From NCBI GenBank assembly GCA_035500095.1, contig DATJXN010000117.1, positions 1 through 37,723 on the forward strand: DNA of 37,723 nucleotides, written 5' to 3'. Origin of the DNA: Candidatus Binataceae bacterium. GTDB taxonomy: Bacteria; Desulfobacterota; Binatia; Binatales; Binataceae. Positions 16,083 through 28,018 of this stretch are shown piece by piece; the stretch's first letter is position 1; every line of letters begins with the position of its first letter. The notes below the pieces were generated by a model. It was not told the DNA's origin. It saw nothing but the letters and a program-made list of their open reading frames with translations, and did not search any database. A program made the position numbers and the translations under genes.

Positions 16083-17885
16083 ATGACCGACCCCGCGCTC
16101 ATCCGCAATTTCTCAATCATCGCGCACATCGATCACGGCAAGTCGACCCTCGCCGATCGTCTGCTCGAGCGCACCGGGGCGCTCAGCAAGCGCGAACTCA
16201 AGGAGCAGTTCCTTGACTCGATGGACCTCGAGCGTGAGCGTGGAATCACGATCAAGGCGCGCTCGGTGCGGCTGAGCTACGCTGCGCGCGACGGCAAATC
16301 CTACGTGCTTAACCTGATCGACACTCCCGGCCATGTCGATTTCGCCTACGAGGTTTCGCGCAGCCTCGCCGCCTGCGAAGGCGCGCTGCTCGTGGTCGAC
16401 GCGAGCCAGGGCGTCGAGGCGCAGACGCTAGCCAACGTTTACATGGCGCTCGACCACGGGCTGGAAATCGTGCCCGTGATCAACAAGATCGATTTGCCCG
16501 GCGCCGACGTCGACCGCACGCGCGCAGAAATCGAGGAGATCATCGGACTCGACGCGTCCAACGCGATCCTGGCGAGCGCCAAGGAGGGCATCGGCATCGA
16601 AGAGGTGCTCGAAGCGGTGGTCGAACGGATTCCTCCGCCGCCCGTCGCTCCCGGCGCTCGCACCCGCGGCCTCATCTTCGACAGCTGGTACGACGTTTAC
16701 CAGGGCGCGATCGGCCTCGTTCGCGTGTTCGACGGCGAGTTGCGCCGCGGCATGAAGGTGCATCTGATGGGCACCGGCAAGACGGGCGAGGTGCTGCGGC
16801 TGGCGCATTTCACGCCGTTCGAGGCCGAGGTCGAGGAACTGGGGCCGGGCGAAGTCGGGATGGTCGCGGCCAATATCAAGACCGTGGCCGACATGCGCGT
16901 CGGCGATACCATCACCAGCGCCGAGCAGCCGGCGGCCGAGCCGCTGGCGGGGTTCAAGAAACTCAAGCCGATGGTCTTCGCCGGGCTTTATCCGACCGAA
17001 GCCAACCAGTACGGGGCGCTGCGCGACGCGATCGACAAGCTCAAGCTCAATGACGCAAGCCTCATCTTCGAGCCTGAAAGCTCGCAGGCGCTGGGCTTCG
17101 GCTTTCGCGCCGGATTCCTCGGCCTGCTGCACATGGAGATTGCGCAGGAACGGCTCGAACGCGAGTTCGGGCTCAACCTGGTCGTCACTGCGCCGACCGT
17201 CGAGTACCGCGTCCGCAAGCAGGACGGCGCGGTCGTGATGGTGGACAATCCATCGCAGCTGCCCGACGAGTCGACGATCGAAGCGATCGAGGAGCCTTTC
17301 ATCCTGGCTTCGATCCACGTGCCGCAGGAGTACCTGGGCGCGGTGATGAGTCTCTGCGAGGAGCGGCGCGGCGTGCAGCGCGACCTGAAGTTTGCCGGAC
17401 GCGGCCGCGCGCTGCTGCACTACGAGATGCCGCTCGCCGAGGTGGTTTTCGATTTTTACGATCGCCTGAAGTCGGTCAGCCGCGGCTACGCATCGCTCGA
17501 TTATGAATTTCTGGACTTCCGGCCGGAGTCTCTGGTTAAATTGGACCTTCGGATCAACGGAGAAGTGCTCGATGCGCTCTCCGTGATCGTGCATCGCGAC
17601 CGGGCCTATGAGCGTGGGCGGACGCTGTGCGAAAAGATGCGCGAGCACATCCCGCGGCAGATGTTCGAAGTAGCTATCCAGGCCTCGATCGGGGCCAAGA
17701 TTATCGCGCGCGAAAGCGTCAAGGCGCTGCGCAAGAACGTGACCGCGAAATGCTACGGCGGCGACATCACACGCAAGCGCAAGCTGTTGGAAAAGCAGAA
17801 AGAGGGTAAAAAGCGGATGAAGCAAGTGGGCAAGGTCGAAATTCCCCAGGAGGCGTTCCTGGCCCTGCTCAAAGTCGGAGAGTAA
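16083..17885 (+). CDS. lepA: Elongation factor 4 (translation GTPase LepA)
   Basis: 600 residues from the ATG at 16083, the normal size. It back-translocates or remodels stalled ribosomes. The GTPase motifs are AHIDHGKST (G1), the RGITIKA switch, DTPGHVDF (G3), NKIDLP (G4) and SAKEGIG (G5). EF-G-like domains follow, then the LepA-specific C-terminal domain ending [20 protein letters not shown]. An in-frame ATG at 16017 would add 22 residues over a hairpin and lacks support; family length favours 16083, though neither start has a strong Shine-Dalgarno. It is followed by lepB after 9 nt, the usual lepA-lepB pairing. Confidence 0.96.
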   Translation: MTDPALIRNFSIIAHIDHGKSTLADRLLERTGALSKRELKEQFLDSMDLERERGITIKARSVRLSYAARDGKSYVLNLIDTPGHVDFAYEVSRSLAACEGALLVVDASQGVEAQTLANVYMALDHGLEIVPVINKIDLPGADVDRTRAEIEEIIGLDASNAILASAKEGIGIEEVLEAVVERIPPPPVAPGARTRGLIFDSWYDVYQGAIGLVRVFDGELRRGMKVHLMGTGKTGEVLRLAHFTPFEAEVEELGPGEVGMVAANIKTVADMRVGDTITSAEQPAAEPLAGFKKLKPMVFAGLYPTEANQYGALRDAIDKLKLNDASLIFEPESSQALGFGFRAGFLGLLHMEIAQERLEREFGLNLVVTAPTVEYRVRKQDGAVVMVDNPSQLPDESTIEAIEEPFILASIHVPQEYLGAVMSLCEERRGVQRDLKFAGRGRALLHYEMPLAEVVFDFYDRLKSVSRGYASLDYEFLDFRPESLVKLDLRINGEVLDALSVIVHRDRAYERGRTLCEKMREHIPRQMFEVAIQASIGAKIIARESVKALRKNVTAKCYGGDITRKRKLLEKQKEGKKRMKQVGKVEIPQEAFLALLKVGE

Positions 17886-17894
17886 GGCTTCACC

Positions 17895-18623
17895 GTGGCT
17901 TCTCCCGTCAACCTCCGCAAACCTGGCCCCGGCGAGAGTTCGCCGCCGTCCGCGGCGAACACCGTCGAACCGCACAGCTCAGAAACTCGCGAATGGATCG
18001 AGGCGATCGTCGTCGCCTTCCTGCTCGCGATCGTGCTCCGCACCTTTCTGGTCCAGGCCTACAAGATACCGTCGGGATCGATGGAGCCGACGCTCGCGAT
18101 CGGCGACCATATCATGGTCAACAAGATTCGCTACGGCCTGCGGATGCCGGATTCGCTCTTCGGCCTTACGCCGTTCGCCGCCGAGATTCCGTACGGGCAC
18201 TACCTGGTCCATTTTGCCGAGGTCCATCGCGGCGACGTGGTGGTCTTCGTCTTCCCGCTCGATCCGAGCAAGGACTTCATCAAGCGCGTGATTGGAATCG
18301 GCGGTGACACGGTCCAGGTGAAAAACGGCGTGGTCTTCCTCAACGGCGCGCCGATGCCCGATCCGCACGCGCACTTCGAGGTTGCGCCGGGCGAGCGATC
18401 GCCATACTCGCCCCGCGACAACTACGGTCCGGCGGTGGTGCCGGCCGGCCAGTACCTCATGATGGGGGACAATCGCGACCGGAGCTACGACGGCCGCTTC
18501 TGGGGATTCGTGAAGCTCGACCAGGTCGAAGGCCGCGCCATGTTCATATATTGGTCGTGGGGTGCTGACAGTCAGTCGTTCCTGGGGATACGTTGGAACA
18601 GGTTTGGGATGGCGGTCAGATAG
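17895..18623 (+). CDS. lepB: Signal peptidase I
   Basis: 242 residues. A membrane serine protease that removes signal peptides from exported proteins. One transmembrane segment (IVVAFLLAIVLRTFLVQAY, about 38-56) is followed by the periplasmic domain. The catalytic dyad is Ser62 in IPSGSMEPTL and Lys130 in FIKRVIGIGGD; box E is MGDNRDRSYDGRFWGFV. The start GTG at 17895 has AAGG 7 nt upstream overlapping the lepA stop. The next gene begins 23 nt after. Confidence 0.96.
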   Translation: MASPVNLRKPGPGESSPPSAANTVEPHSSETREWIEAIVVAFLLAIVLRTFLVQAYKIPSGSMEPTLAIGDHIMVNKIRYGLRMPDSLFGLTPFAAEIPYGHYLVHFAEVHRGDVVVFVFPLDPSKDFIKRVIGIGGDTVQVKNGVVFLNGAPMPDPHAHFEVAPGERSPYSPRDNYGPAVVPAGQYLMMGDNRDRSYDGRFWGFVKLDQVEGRAMFIYWSWGADSQSFLGIRWNRFGMAVR

Positions 18624-18646
18624 CGCGGAGCGCAGGGGGAGTGCCA

Positions 18647-19312
18647 GTGTCGGATGAATCGATAGACCGGGTGGGGGCGCTGCTCGAGCAACTGGGCGCA
18701 CGGTTCGAGCTGGTGCTGGAAGCCGTCTCCGGATTCGGCGGGCGGCTGGAAGCGGTGCGCGAGGAGATTTTCAACCAGTTCACCGAAGTCGGCCGGCAAA
18801 TCCGTTTCCTCTCAGAGCAGATCGCCGAGAACCGCGACGCGATTGCGGGCGTGCGCTCCGATCTCGGCGCCGAAATCGTGCGCCTGGGCGAAACGCTGGG
18901 CGCGACGCGGGTCGAGTTTCGCGAACAGTTGAGCGCGCTCAAACTGGCGCTGCAGAACGAGATGGGCGTGCGCGCCGCGCAGGCGCGCGACCAGCTTTCC
19001 GAGGAAGTCTCGCGCCGCGCCGAGGCGGTCCGTATCCAGCTCGGCCAGGAAATCGATGTCCTGCGCGAGAGCCTGCGCGCGGACGGATCGCGCCGCGTAA
19101 TCGGCGACGCCGCAGCGCAGCTCAAGGCCGACGTCATCAATGCCGCCGAGTCGGTCACCAAGAAACTCTCGGCCGAGCTCAAGCATACCAACAAGGCGGT
19201 CGCCGACCTGGCCCGCAAGTTCGAGCGCTTCGACGACCGGATCACTATCCAGAGCCGCGACCAGGAGCAGCGAGTGCGCAAGCTTGAGCGGAGCGGCCGC
19301 AAGGCGGGTTAA
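18647..19312 (+). CDS. Coiled-coil protein of unknown function
   Basis: 221 residues, almost entirely charged heptad-like helix, rich in Glu, Arg, Ala, Gln and Leu with few aromatics and no signal or membrane segment. Residues about 10-60 and 70-215 read as long coiled coils (for example FNQFTEVGRQIRFLSEQI). It is probably a cytoplasmic structural or scaffold-like protein. The start is taken as GTG at 18647 because AGGGGGA (18634-18640) is 6 nt upstream; a TTG at 18593 would overlap lepB. It lies just after lepB, so it may share the lepA-lepB transcript. No named family is recognised. Confidence 0.75.
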   Translation: MSDESIDRVGALLEQLGARFELVLEAVSGFGGRLEAVREEIFNQFTEVGRQIRFLSEQIAENRDAIAGVRSDLGAEIVRLGETLGATRVEFREQLSALKLALQNEMGVRAAQARDQLSEEVSRRAEAVRIQLGQEIDVLRESLRADGSRRVIGDAAAQLKADVINAAESVTKKLSAELKHTNKAVADLARKFERFDDRITIQSRDQEQRVRKLERSGRKAG

Positions 19313-19408
19313 GGCCGTTCAAGCGATACATTTATTAACAGGGCGAGGTTATCCACAGGATCGCTTGGAACGATCTTAAATATAACTCCGCCTGATTCGC
19401 GCGCCTCC

Positions 19409-19438
19409 TTGACCCAAACCCGATCGCGGGCGGAAAAT
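19409..19438 (+). promoter_or_regulatory. Candidate promoter of the pyr operon
   Basis: TTGACC (19409-19414), an 18-nt spacer, then GAAAAT (19433-19438). Transcription would start near 19445, immediately before the proposed PyrR-binding hairpin, so the mRNA would begin with that structure. A second A/T-rich stretch (TTAAATATAAC, 19376-19386) lacks a properly spaced -35. Confidence 0.5.
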
Positions 19439-19446
19439 GAAGATGG

Positions 19447-19480
19447 ACCTTTAACCCGCCACAGAGAGGGCGGAAAGGGT
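19447..19480 (+). promoter_or_regulatory. Candidate PyrR-binding hairpin covering the leader Shine-Dalgarno
   Basis: Lower stem CCTTT (19448-19452) with AAAGG (19474-19478), a 5'-side bulge AAC, upper stem CCGCC (19456-19460) with GGCGG (19469-19473), and a tip CACAGAGAGG. The tip matches the CNGNGAGG core of the PyrR-binding consensus known from Bacillus pyr leaders, with one extra bulged A. The 3' strand of the lower stem is the AAAGGG ribosome binding site of the leader ORF. Closing the hairpin, as UMP/UTP-bound PyrR would favour, should block its translation. The pairing and consensus match are seen in the sequence; binding is inferred. Confidence 0.65.
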
Positions 19481-19486
19481 GAAACG

Positions 19487-19603
19487 ATGGAATCGCATTT
19501 GTCAGTACCCGGCTGCGCCCGCAGACGGGTGTTTTTTTGCGCCGCGCCGCCATCGGCGTCCGCAGGCGCGAGCGCAAGCGGATCGGCGCGCGCGCAAGGA
19601 TGA
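19487..19603 (+). CDS. pyr operon leader peptide ORF (38 codons)
   Basis: Starts ATG at 19487 after AAAGGGTG with suitable spacing. Encodes MESHLSVPGCARRRVFFCAA followed by a Ser/Ala-rich tail. Its stop overlaps the pyrR start (ATGA, 19600-19603). The intrinsic terminator at 19507-19538 lies wholly inside it (codons about 7-18), so a ribosome reading the ORF would cover the terminator arms. The product is probably unimportant in itself. The arrangement recalls the leader-peptide attenuators of E. coli pyrBI and of the Thermus pyr operon. Confidence 0.6.
   Translation: MESHLSVPGCARRRVFFCAAPPSASAGASASGSARAQG
19507..19538 (+). terminator. Intrinsic terminator (attenuator) in the pyr leader
   Basis: Stem ACCCG / CGGGT and inner CTGC / GCAG around a GCCC loop, separated by a G-A mismatch, followed by G and seven T. 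It is among the clearest intrinsic terminators in the window. It sits upstream of pyrR and inside a leader ORF, which marks it as a regulated attenuator rather than an end-of-operon signal. Confidence 0.75.
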
Positions 19604-20169
19604 GCGCGCAGGCGAACTTCAAGCCGGCGCTGGCGCTCGACGCTGGCGCGATCGCGCGCTCGGTCAAGCGCATCGCGCACGAGATCCTCGAGCGCAATGA
19701 AGGCGCGGCCAATATCGTCCTGGTCGGCGTCGTGCGCCGCGGCGCGCATCTCGCTGAACGGTTGGCCGACGCAATGGCAGAAGGCGGCAAACGCGCAGTG
19801 CCGGTCGGCACGCTCGACATCTCCTCGTATCGGGACGACGGGCGCGGCGCGCCGGGCGATCCGCGCCTGCTCGGTCGCGATATCGCCTTCGCGCTCGATC
19901 GCAAGCGCGTGGTGCTGGTCGACGACGTGCTTTACACCGGACGCACCGTGCGCGCGGCGCTTGACGCGCTGGCCGACCTCGGCCATCCGGAATCGATCCA
20001 GCTGGCCGTGCTCGTGGATCGCGGCGAGCGCGAACTGCCGATCCGCGCCGACTATGTCGGGCGCAATATCGAGGCGCCGCGCGACCAGCGGGTTTACGTG
20101 CGCCTGGCAGAGGTCGACGGCGTTGACGAGGTCGTGATCGGCGGGGCCAAGCGGGGGGCGGCGGCTTGA
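19600..20169 (+). CDS. pyrR: Bifunctional pyr operon regulator / uracil phosphoribosyltransferase
   Basis: 189 residues. PyrR binds pyr mRNA when charged with UMP/UTP and often has uracil phosphoribosyltransferase activity. The pyrophosphate loop is VGVVRRGAHLAERL (42-55). The PRPP loop is VVLVDDVLYTGRT (104-116). The C-terminal AVLVDRGERELPIRADYVGRNI (136-157) is characteristic. Start ATG at 19600 gives the usual length and overlaps the leader ORF stop; a frame open from further upstream lacks a ribosome site. First structural gene of pyrR-pyrB*-pyrC-carA-carB. A second, altered PyrR-like domain is fused to the next gene product. Confidence 0.95.
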   Translation: MSAQANFKPALALDAGAIARSVKRIAHEILERNEGAANIVLVGVVRRGAHLAERLADAMAEGGKRAVPVGTLDISSYRDDGRGAPGDPRLLGRDIAFALDRKRVVLVDDVLYTGRTVRAALDALADLGHPESIQLAVLVDRGERELPIRADYVGRNIEAPRDQRVYVRLAEVDGVDEVVIGGAKRGAAA

Positions 20170-22148
20170 GTGTCGCTCTGAATACGATGGCGCGCCTTGG
20201 GAAAAACGACATCGTTTCGATCGAAGACCTGACGACGGCGGATATCGAACGGATTTTCGAGCTGGCGGACTCGTTCGCCACCGGCCTCGAGCGCGGCGAG
20301 ACGCTCGATCGCGCCCACGGCCTTATCATGGCCACGCTCTTCTACGAGCCATCCACGCGCACGCGCCTGAGCTTCGAATCCGCGATGCATCGGTTGGGCG
20401 GCGCGGTCATCAGCTCGCCCGACATGCACGCCTCCTCCGCCGCCAAGGGCGAGACCCTGGCCGATACCGTGCGCGTGGTCGGCGCGTACGCCGACGTTAT
20501 CGTGGTGCGCCATCCGCGCGACGGCGCCGCGCGAGTCGCGGCCGAGTATGCGCCATGCCCGGTGATCAACGCGGGCGACGGTAGCCGCGAGCATCCGACC
20601 CAGACGCTTTGCGACCTCTACATCCTGCGCCGCAAGAAGGGCCATCTGCGGGGGCTGACGGTGGCGATCTGCGGCGATTTGAAATTCGGCCGCACGGTCC
20701 ATTCTCTGATTTACGCGCTGGCGCGCTTCGGCGCCAATATCGTGGCCGTGCCGTACAACGGGATGAATGTCCCGGACTACGTGCTCGAGCGGATCGCCGC
20801 GGAGAGCAGGTACGGGCTTTCGACCGTCTCGATGGAAGAGTTGCGCTCGCTGGCGGGCGGGATCGACGCGCTCTACCTGACGCCCAACGCGCCGCATCAG
20901 ATGGCGCTCTTCACCTCCGACATGCCGCTTGAAGGCGCGTTGCCGGCGGCGGCGGCGCCCGCCGCGCTCGACGCTTTTTACCTGACGCGTCTGCAGCGCG
21001 AGCGGATGGACGACAAGGAGGCCGCGGGCGGCGGGTACGGCCATTTCGACGCGCGCGCGCTCAAGACCAGCCGCACGCACGAAGCGGTGGTGATGCATCC
21101 GCTGCCGCGCACCGATGAACTGGCCTATGAACTCGACGCCGACCCGCGCGCGGTGTACTTCGAGCAGGCCGCCGCCGGGGTGCCGGTGCGGATGGCGCTC
21201 ATCGCGTGGTTGCTCGAACAGGACGGCGCCGAACGCGTGCGCCCGGCCGCGCCGCCGGCCGCGATTCGCTTCAAGTCGCATCCGGCCCCGCGCTGTCCCA
21301 ACCCGGGATGTATCAGCCGCCACGAGGGCGCGTACCTCTCTCCGCGCTTTCGGCTGGGCCGTTCGACCGACGCCTCGACGCTGCCGCTGGTATGCGAGTT
21401 CTGCGAACGCGAGCTCAAGATCGATTTCGTCGGTAACGCGCGCACGCGGCGTTACTACCGCTTCGACCGCAATCTCTACGGATACGTGCGCAGCTGGATC
21501 GAAGAGGGGTCGCTCGCGGTGTTCGAGAGCGTCAAGCAGGCGGAGGAGAGCGGTTACGAACCCTACCGCCGCGGCCCGCAACGCGAAATCATGAATGCCG
21601 AGGAAGTGGCGGCGGCCTGCCGCGCGCTGGCCGCGCAAATCTCTGCCGACTTGCCCGACCTCGCCTCGGTCACGATCGTCGGCGTGGTCAGCCACGGCGC
21701 GATGCTCGCGATGCGCCTGCGCGATCTGATCGAGGCCGAGTCCCACGTGCGTCCGCCGTGCGTCGCACTCGACGTCTTCGGCGGTGAGGCGGCGTTCCAT
21801 CCGCTCGACGGCAGCGGAGGCGGTCCGCTCGAAGTGGAAGATCGGACGATCGTGCTGGTTGACGACGTCATCAACAGCGGATGGACCGTGCAGCGCGCGA
21901 TGACGGCGCTATGGCAACGCGGCCGGCCCGCCGCGGTCAAGCTCGCGGTGCTGATCGATCGCGGCCATCGCGCCGTTCCGATCCGTCCCAACTACGTCGG
22001 CAAGAATATCCCCACCGCGCGCGCCGAGCGCGTGCAGGTGCGCCTGGCCGCCCCCGAAGGCGCCGCTCCCGGCCGCGCCCGAACGCAGGACCGCGTGGTC
22101 GTCTACTCGATGGTCGAATCGCTCAAGGAGGGAGAGGCCGCCGGATGA
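20166..22148 (+). CDS. pyrB: Aspartate carbamoyltransferase fused to PyrI-type Zn domain and PyrR-like phosphoribosyltransferase domain
   Basis: 660 residues in three parts. Residues 15-350: ATCase catalytic chain (carbamoyl phosphate plus aspartate to carbamoyl aspartate), with STRTR (63-67), SSAAKGETLAD (90-100), REHPTQT, CGDLKFGRTVHSL (169-181) and MHPLPR (310-315). An insertion of about 35 residues (238-272) repeats a DALYLT/DAFYLT strand. Residues 375-425: a PyrI-like zinc domain, C377-x4-C382 and C410-x2-C413 (CPNPGCIS, CEFCERELKIDF), without the PyrI nucleotide-binding domain. Residues 475-630: a PyrR-like domain (IVLVDDVINSGWT, AVLIDRGHRAVPIRPNYVGKNI) whose loops differ from PyrR (VSHG for VRRG, GWT for GRT). 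Start TTG at 20166 overlaps the pyrR stop; ATG at 20187 is an alternative. The frame is open throughout, so the fusion is not a frameshift. Confidence 0.92.
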   Translation: MSVALNTMARLGKNDIVSIEDLTTADIERIFELADSFATGLERGETLDRAHGLIMATLFYEPSTRTRLSFESAMHRLGGAVISSPDMHASSAAKGETLADTVRVVGAYADVIVVRHPRDGAARVAAEYAPCPVINAGDGSREHPTQTLCDLYILRRKKGHLRGLTVAICGDLKFGRTVHSLIYALARFGANIVAVPYNGMNVPDYVLERIAAESRYGLSTVSMEELRSLAGGIDALYLTPNAPHQMALFTSDMPLEGALPAAAAPAALDAFYLTRLQRERMDDKEAAGGGYGHFDARALKTSRTHEAVVMHPLPRTDELAYELDADPRAVYFEQAAAGVPVRMALIAWLLEQDGAERVRPAAPPAAIRFKSHPAPRCPNPGCISRHEGAYLSPRFRLGRSTDASTLPLVCEFCERELKIDFVGNARTRRYYRFDRNLYGYVRSWIEEGSLAVFESVKQAEESGYEPYRRGPQREIMNAEEVAAACRALAAQISADLPDLASVTIVGVVSHGAMLAMRLRDLIEAESHVRPPCVALDVFGGEAAFHPLDGSGGGPLEVEDRTIVLVDDVINSGWTVQRAMTALWQRGRPAAVKLAVLIDRGHRAVPIRPNYVGKNIPTARAERVQVRLAAPEGAAPGRARTQDRVVVYSMVESLKEGEAAG

Positions 22149-23512
22149 GCCGAATTGTGCTGCGCGGCGGGCGGCTAATCGATCCGGCGCGCGAAGTCGA
22201 CGAGAGCTGCGACTTGCTGATTGACGAGGGCGTGGTCGAAGCGATCGAGCCGCCGGGCCGGCTGGGCGAGGTCGAGGGCGCGACCGTGATCGACGCGGCG
22301 GGATGCTGGGTCGTGCCGGGGCTCGTCGACCCGCACGTCCATCTGCGCGACCCGGGTTTCCCGGAGAAGGAAACGATCGCAAGCGGGTTGCGCGCAGCGG
22401 CGGCCGGCGGCTTTTGCACGATCGCCGCGATGGCGAATACGTCGCCGGTCAACGACCGTCCCGAGGTGACGCGCTACATGCTCGAGCAGGCCGCGGCCGC
22501 GCGCGCGACGCGCCTGATTCCCGTCTCTGCCGTGACGCGAGGGCTCGGCGGCCGCGAAACGGTGGACTTTGCCGCGATGGCCGAAGCCGGCGCGCGCCTT
22601 TTCTCGGACGACGGAATTCCGATCGACGAACAGGCCGTGCTGGCGCGCGCGATGGAAGAGGTCGCGAAGCTGGGGTTCGCGATCTCGCTGCACGAGGAGG
22701 ACCGCGCGCTTACCGACAAAGGCGCGATCAACGCGGGCGAGGTCTCGAAGCATCTCGGCGTCGCCGGCGCGCCGGCCGCGGCCGAAACCGAGCGCATCCG
22801 GCGCGACCTGGCGCTGGCGATTGGCACCGGCGCGCCGGTCCATATAGCGCACGTATCTACCGCGCGCTCTATCGATCTCATCCGCGCCGCCCGCAAGCAG
22901 GGCGCGCAGGTCACCTGCGAAGCGACGCCGCATCATTTCACGCTCGACGATCGCGCGGTGCTGCGATGGGGCCCCAATGCCAAGATGGCGCCGCCGCTGC
23001 GCGCGGCCCGTGATGTCGAGGCCGTGGTAGCGGCGATCGCCGACGGCACGATAGATATGATCGCGACCGATCATGCGCCGCACGATCCGCACTCCAAGCG
23101 GATGGAGCGGCTGGCGGGTTTGTTCAGCGCGGAGCACGACTGCGGGCGCCTCGGCGAAAGCGACGGCGAGGCGCTGACCAAGGCCGCCAACGGCGTCGTG
23201 GGGCTCGAAACCGCGCTCGGGCTTGCGCTCGCGCTGGTCCATCGCGGCGCGATCGGTCCGGCGCGGATGGTCGAACTGATGTCGCTCGGGGGGGCGCGGT
23301 TGCTGAGAATTGAAGGCGGCACGCTGGAGGAAGGCGCGCGCGCCGATGTCACGCTAATCGATCCGAATATGGAATGGACGGTGGAACCGGCGAAATTCAT
23401 TTCAAAGAGCCGTAACAGCCCGTTTGCCGGGCGGCGGTTGAAAGGCAGGGCGATCTTGACCATGGTCGCGGGCGACGTGGTTTACGACGGCAGAGCGGAG
23501 ATGCGAGCGTGA
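22145..23512 (+). CDS. pyrC: Dihydroorotase (class I)
   Basis: 455 residues. Cyclises carbamoyl aspartate to dihydroorotate. The metal motif [10 protein letters not shown] (62-71, His64 and His66), [21 protein letters not shown] and ATDHAPHD (308-314) are all present, so it should be an active enzyme rather than a structural pseudo-dihydroorotase. The start ATG overlaps the stop of the fusion gene by four bases. In several bacteria this class forms complexes with ATCase, which the tight gene linkage would favour. Confidence 0.96.
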   Translation: MSRIVLRGGRLIDPAREVDESCDLLIDEGVVEAIEPPGRLGEVEGATVIDAAGCWVVPGLVDPHVHLRDPGFPEKETIASGLRAAAAGGFCTIAAMANTSPVNDRPEVTRYMLEQAAAARATRLIPVSAVTRGLGGRETVDFAAMAEAGARLFSDDGIPIDEQAVLARAMEEVAKLGFAISLHEEDRALTDKGAINAGEVSKHLGVAGAPAAAETERIRRDLALAIGTGAPVHIAHVSTARSIDLIRAARKQGAQVTCEATPHHFTLDDRAVLRWGPNAKMAPPLRAARDVEAVVAAIADGTIDMIATDHAPHDPHSKRMERLAGLFSAEHDCGRLGESDGEALTKAANGVVGLETALGLALALVHRGAIGPARMVELMSLGGARLLRIEGGTLEEGARADVTLIDPNMEWTVEPAKFISKSRNSPFAGRRLKGRAILTMVAGDVVYDGRAEMRA

Positions 23513-24710
23513 GCGCATCGCGCGAAGCAATCCTGGCGCTGGCCGACGGCAGGGTCTTTCGCGGCCGCGCTTTTGGCGCGATCGGCGAGACCGTGGGTGA
23601 GATGGTCTTCAACACCGCGATGACCGGTTATCAGGAAGTGCTGACCGATCCATCCTACAAGGGACAGATCGTGTGCATGACCTACCCAGAGATCGGCAAC
23701 GTGGGTATAAATGCCGACGACGCAGAGTCCGCGGGCGTTCATGTCGAGGGCTTCGTGGTCAAAGATTACCGCCCGCGGCCGTCGAACTGGCGCTCGGAGA
23801 TGACGCTCGGCGAGTATCTCGAACGCGCGGGCGTGCCGGGAATCGAGGGAATCGACACCCGCGCGCTGGTGCGACACATCCGCACCCACGGCGCGCAGGA
23901 GGCGGTGATTTCGAGCGTCACGCTCGACGCCGACGCACTGGTCGCGCGCGCCAAGGCCTCACCCGGACTGGTGGGCCACGACCTGGTGAAGGAGGTAACC
24001 TGCGCCGAGCCCTACGATTGGGATCTCGGCGATTGGGAACTCGGAGCCGGCTACCGGCGGCCCTCGAAGGAAGAGATGCGCGACGCGCCGCTGGTCGTAG
24101 CTCTCGACTACGGAATCAAGCGCAACATCCTGCATCGCCTGGTTGCAAGCGGCTTTCGCGTGCGCGTGCTGCCGGCGACCGCAACCGCAGACGACATCCT
24201 CGCGCCCAATCCCGACGGCGTTTTTCTCTCCAATGGCCCGGCGGATCCGGCGGCGCTGCCTTACGCGAGCGAGGCCGTGCGCGGCGTGCTCGGACGCAAA
24301 CCGATCTTCGGGATTTGCCTCGGCCATCAGATTCTGGGTCTCGCGCTGGGCGGGCGCACCTACAAGCTCGGCTTCGGCCATCATGGCGCCAACCATCCGG
24401 TGATGGATCTGCGTACGCACAAGGTCGAAATCACGTCGCAGAACCATGGCTTCGCGGTCGACGCCGAATCGCTCCAGCGACGCGCGGAGCTGTCGCATCT
24501 CAATCTCAATGACAAGACGGTCGAGGGACTGCGCGGAGTCGGGATGCCGTTTTTCTCCGTGCAGTACCATCCGGAAGCGTCGCCAGGACCGCACGACGCG
24601 GGTTACCTGTTCGCGCGCTTTCGCCGGCTGGTCGAGGAATTCCCGCGCTCGGGCGCAGAGGCGCTCGACCGTATCGCGGCTGAAGAGCGCGGCGCCGCCC
24701 TGGACGTCTG

Positions 24711-24711
<1 letters not shown>
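23509..24711 (+). CDS. carA: Carbamoyl phosphate synthetase, small (glutaminase) subunit
   Basis: 400 residues. Hydrolyses glutamine and feeds ammonia to CarB. The N-terminal domain has [17 protein letters not shown]. The class I glutaminase nucleophile is Cys270 in [20 protein letters not shown] and [12 protein letters not shown] complete the triad region. The start GTG overlaps the pyrC stop (GTGA), and the stop shares one base with the carB start (TGATG). Confidence 0.97.
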
Positions 24712-27953
<3,242 letters not shown>

Positions 27954-28018
27954 CCGCCTGCCGAAAGCGCCGCGCATAATCTGCCGCCGCCCTTCGATTC
28001 GCCCAATCTTCGCGCGCG

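Noticed and set aside
19349..19357. Perfect DnaA-box sequence TTATCCACA, suggesting a replication origin
   Set aside because: Only one box is present; there is no cluster of boxes, no AT-rich unwinding region, and no dnaA, dnaN or parAB nearby. A single 9-mer can occur by chance.
20094..21800. Minus-strand open frame opposite the pyrB fusion (568 codons)
   Set aside because: Shadow frame; the plus-strand reading contains catalytic and zinc motifs throughout.
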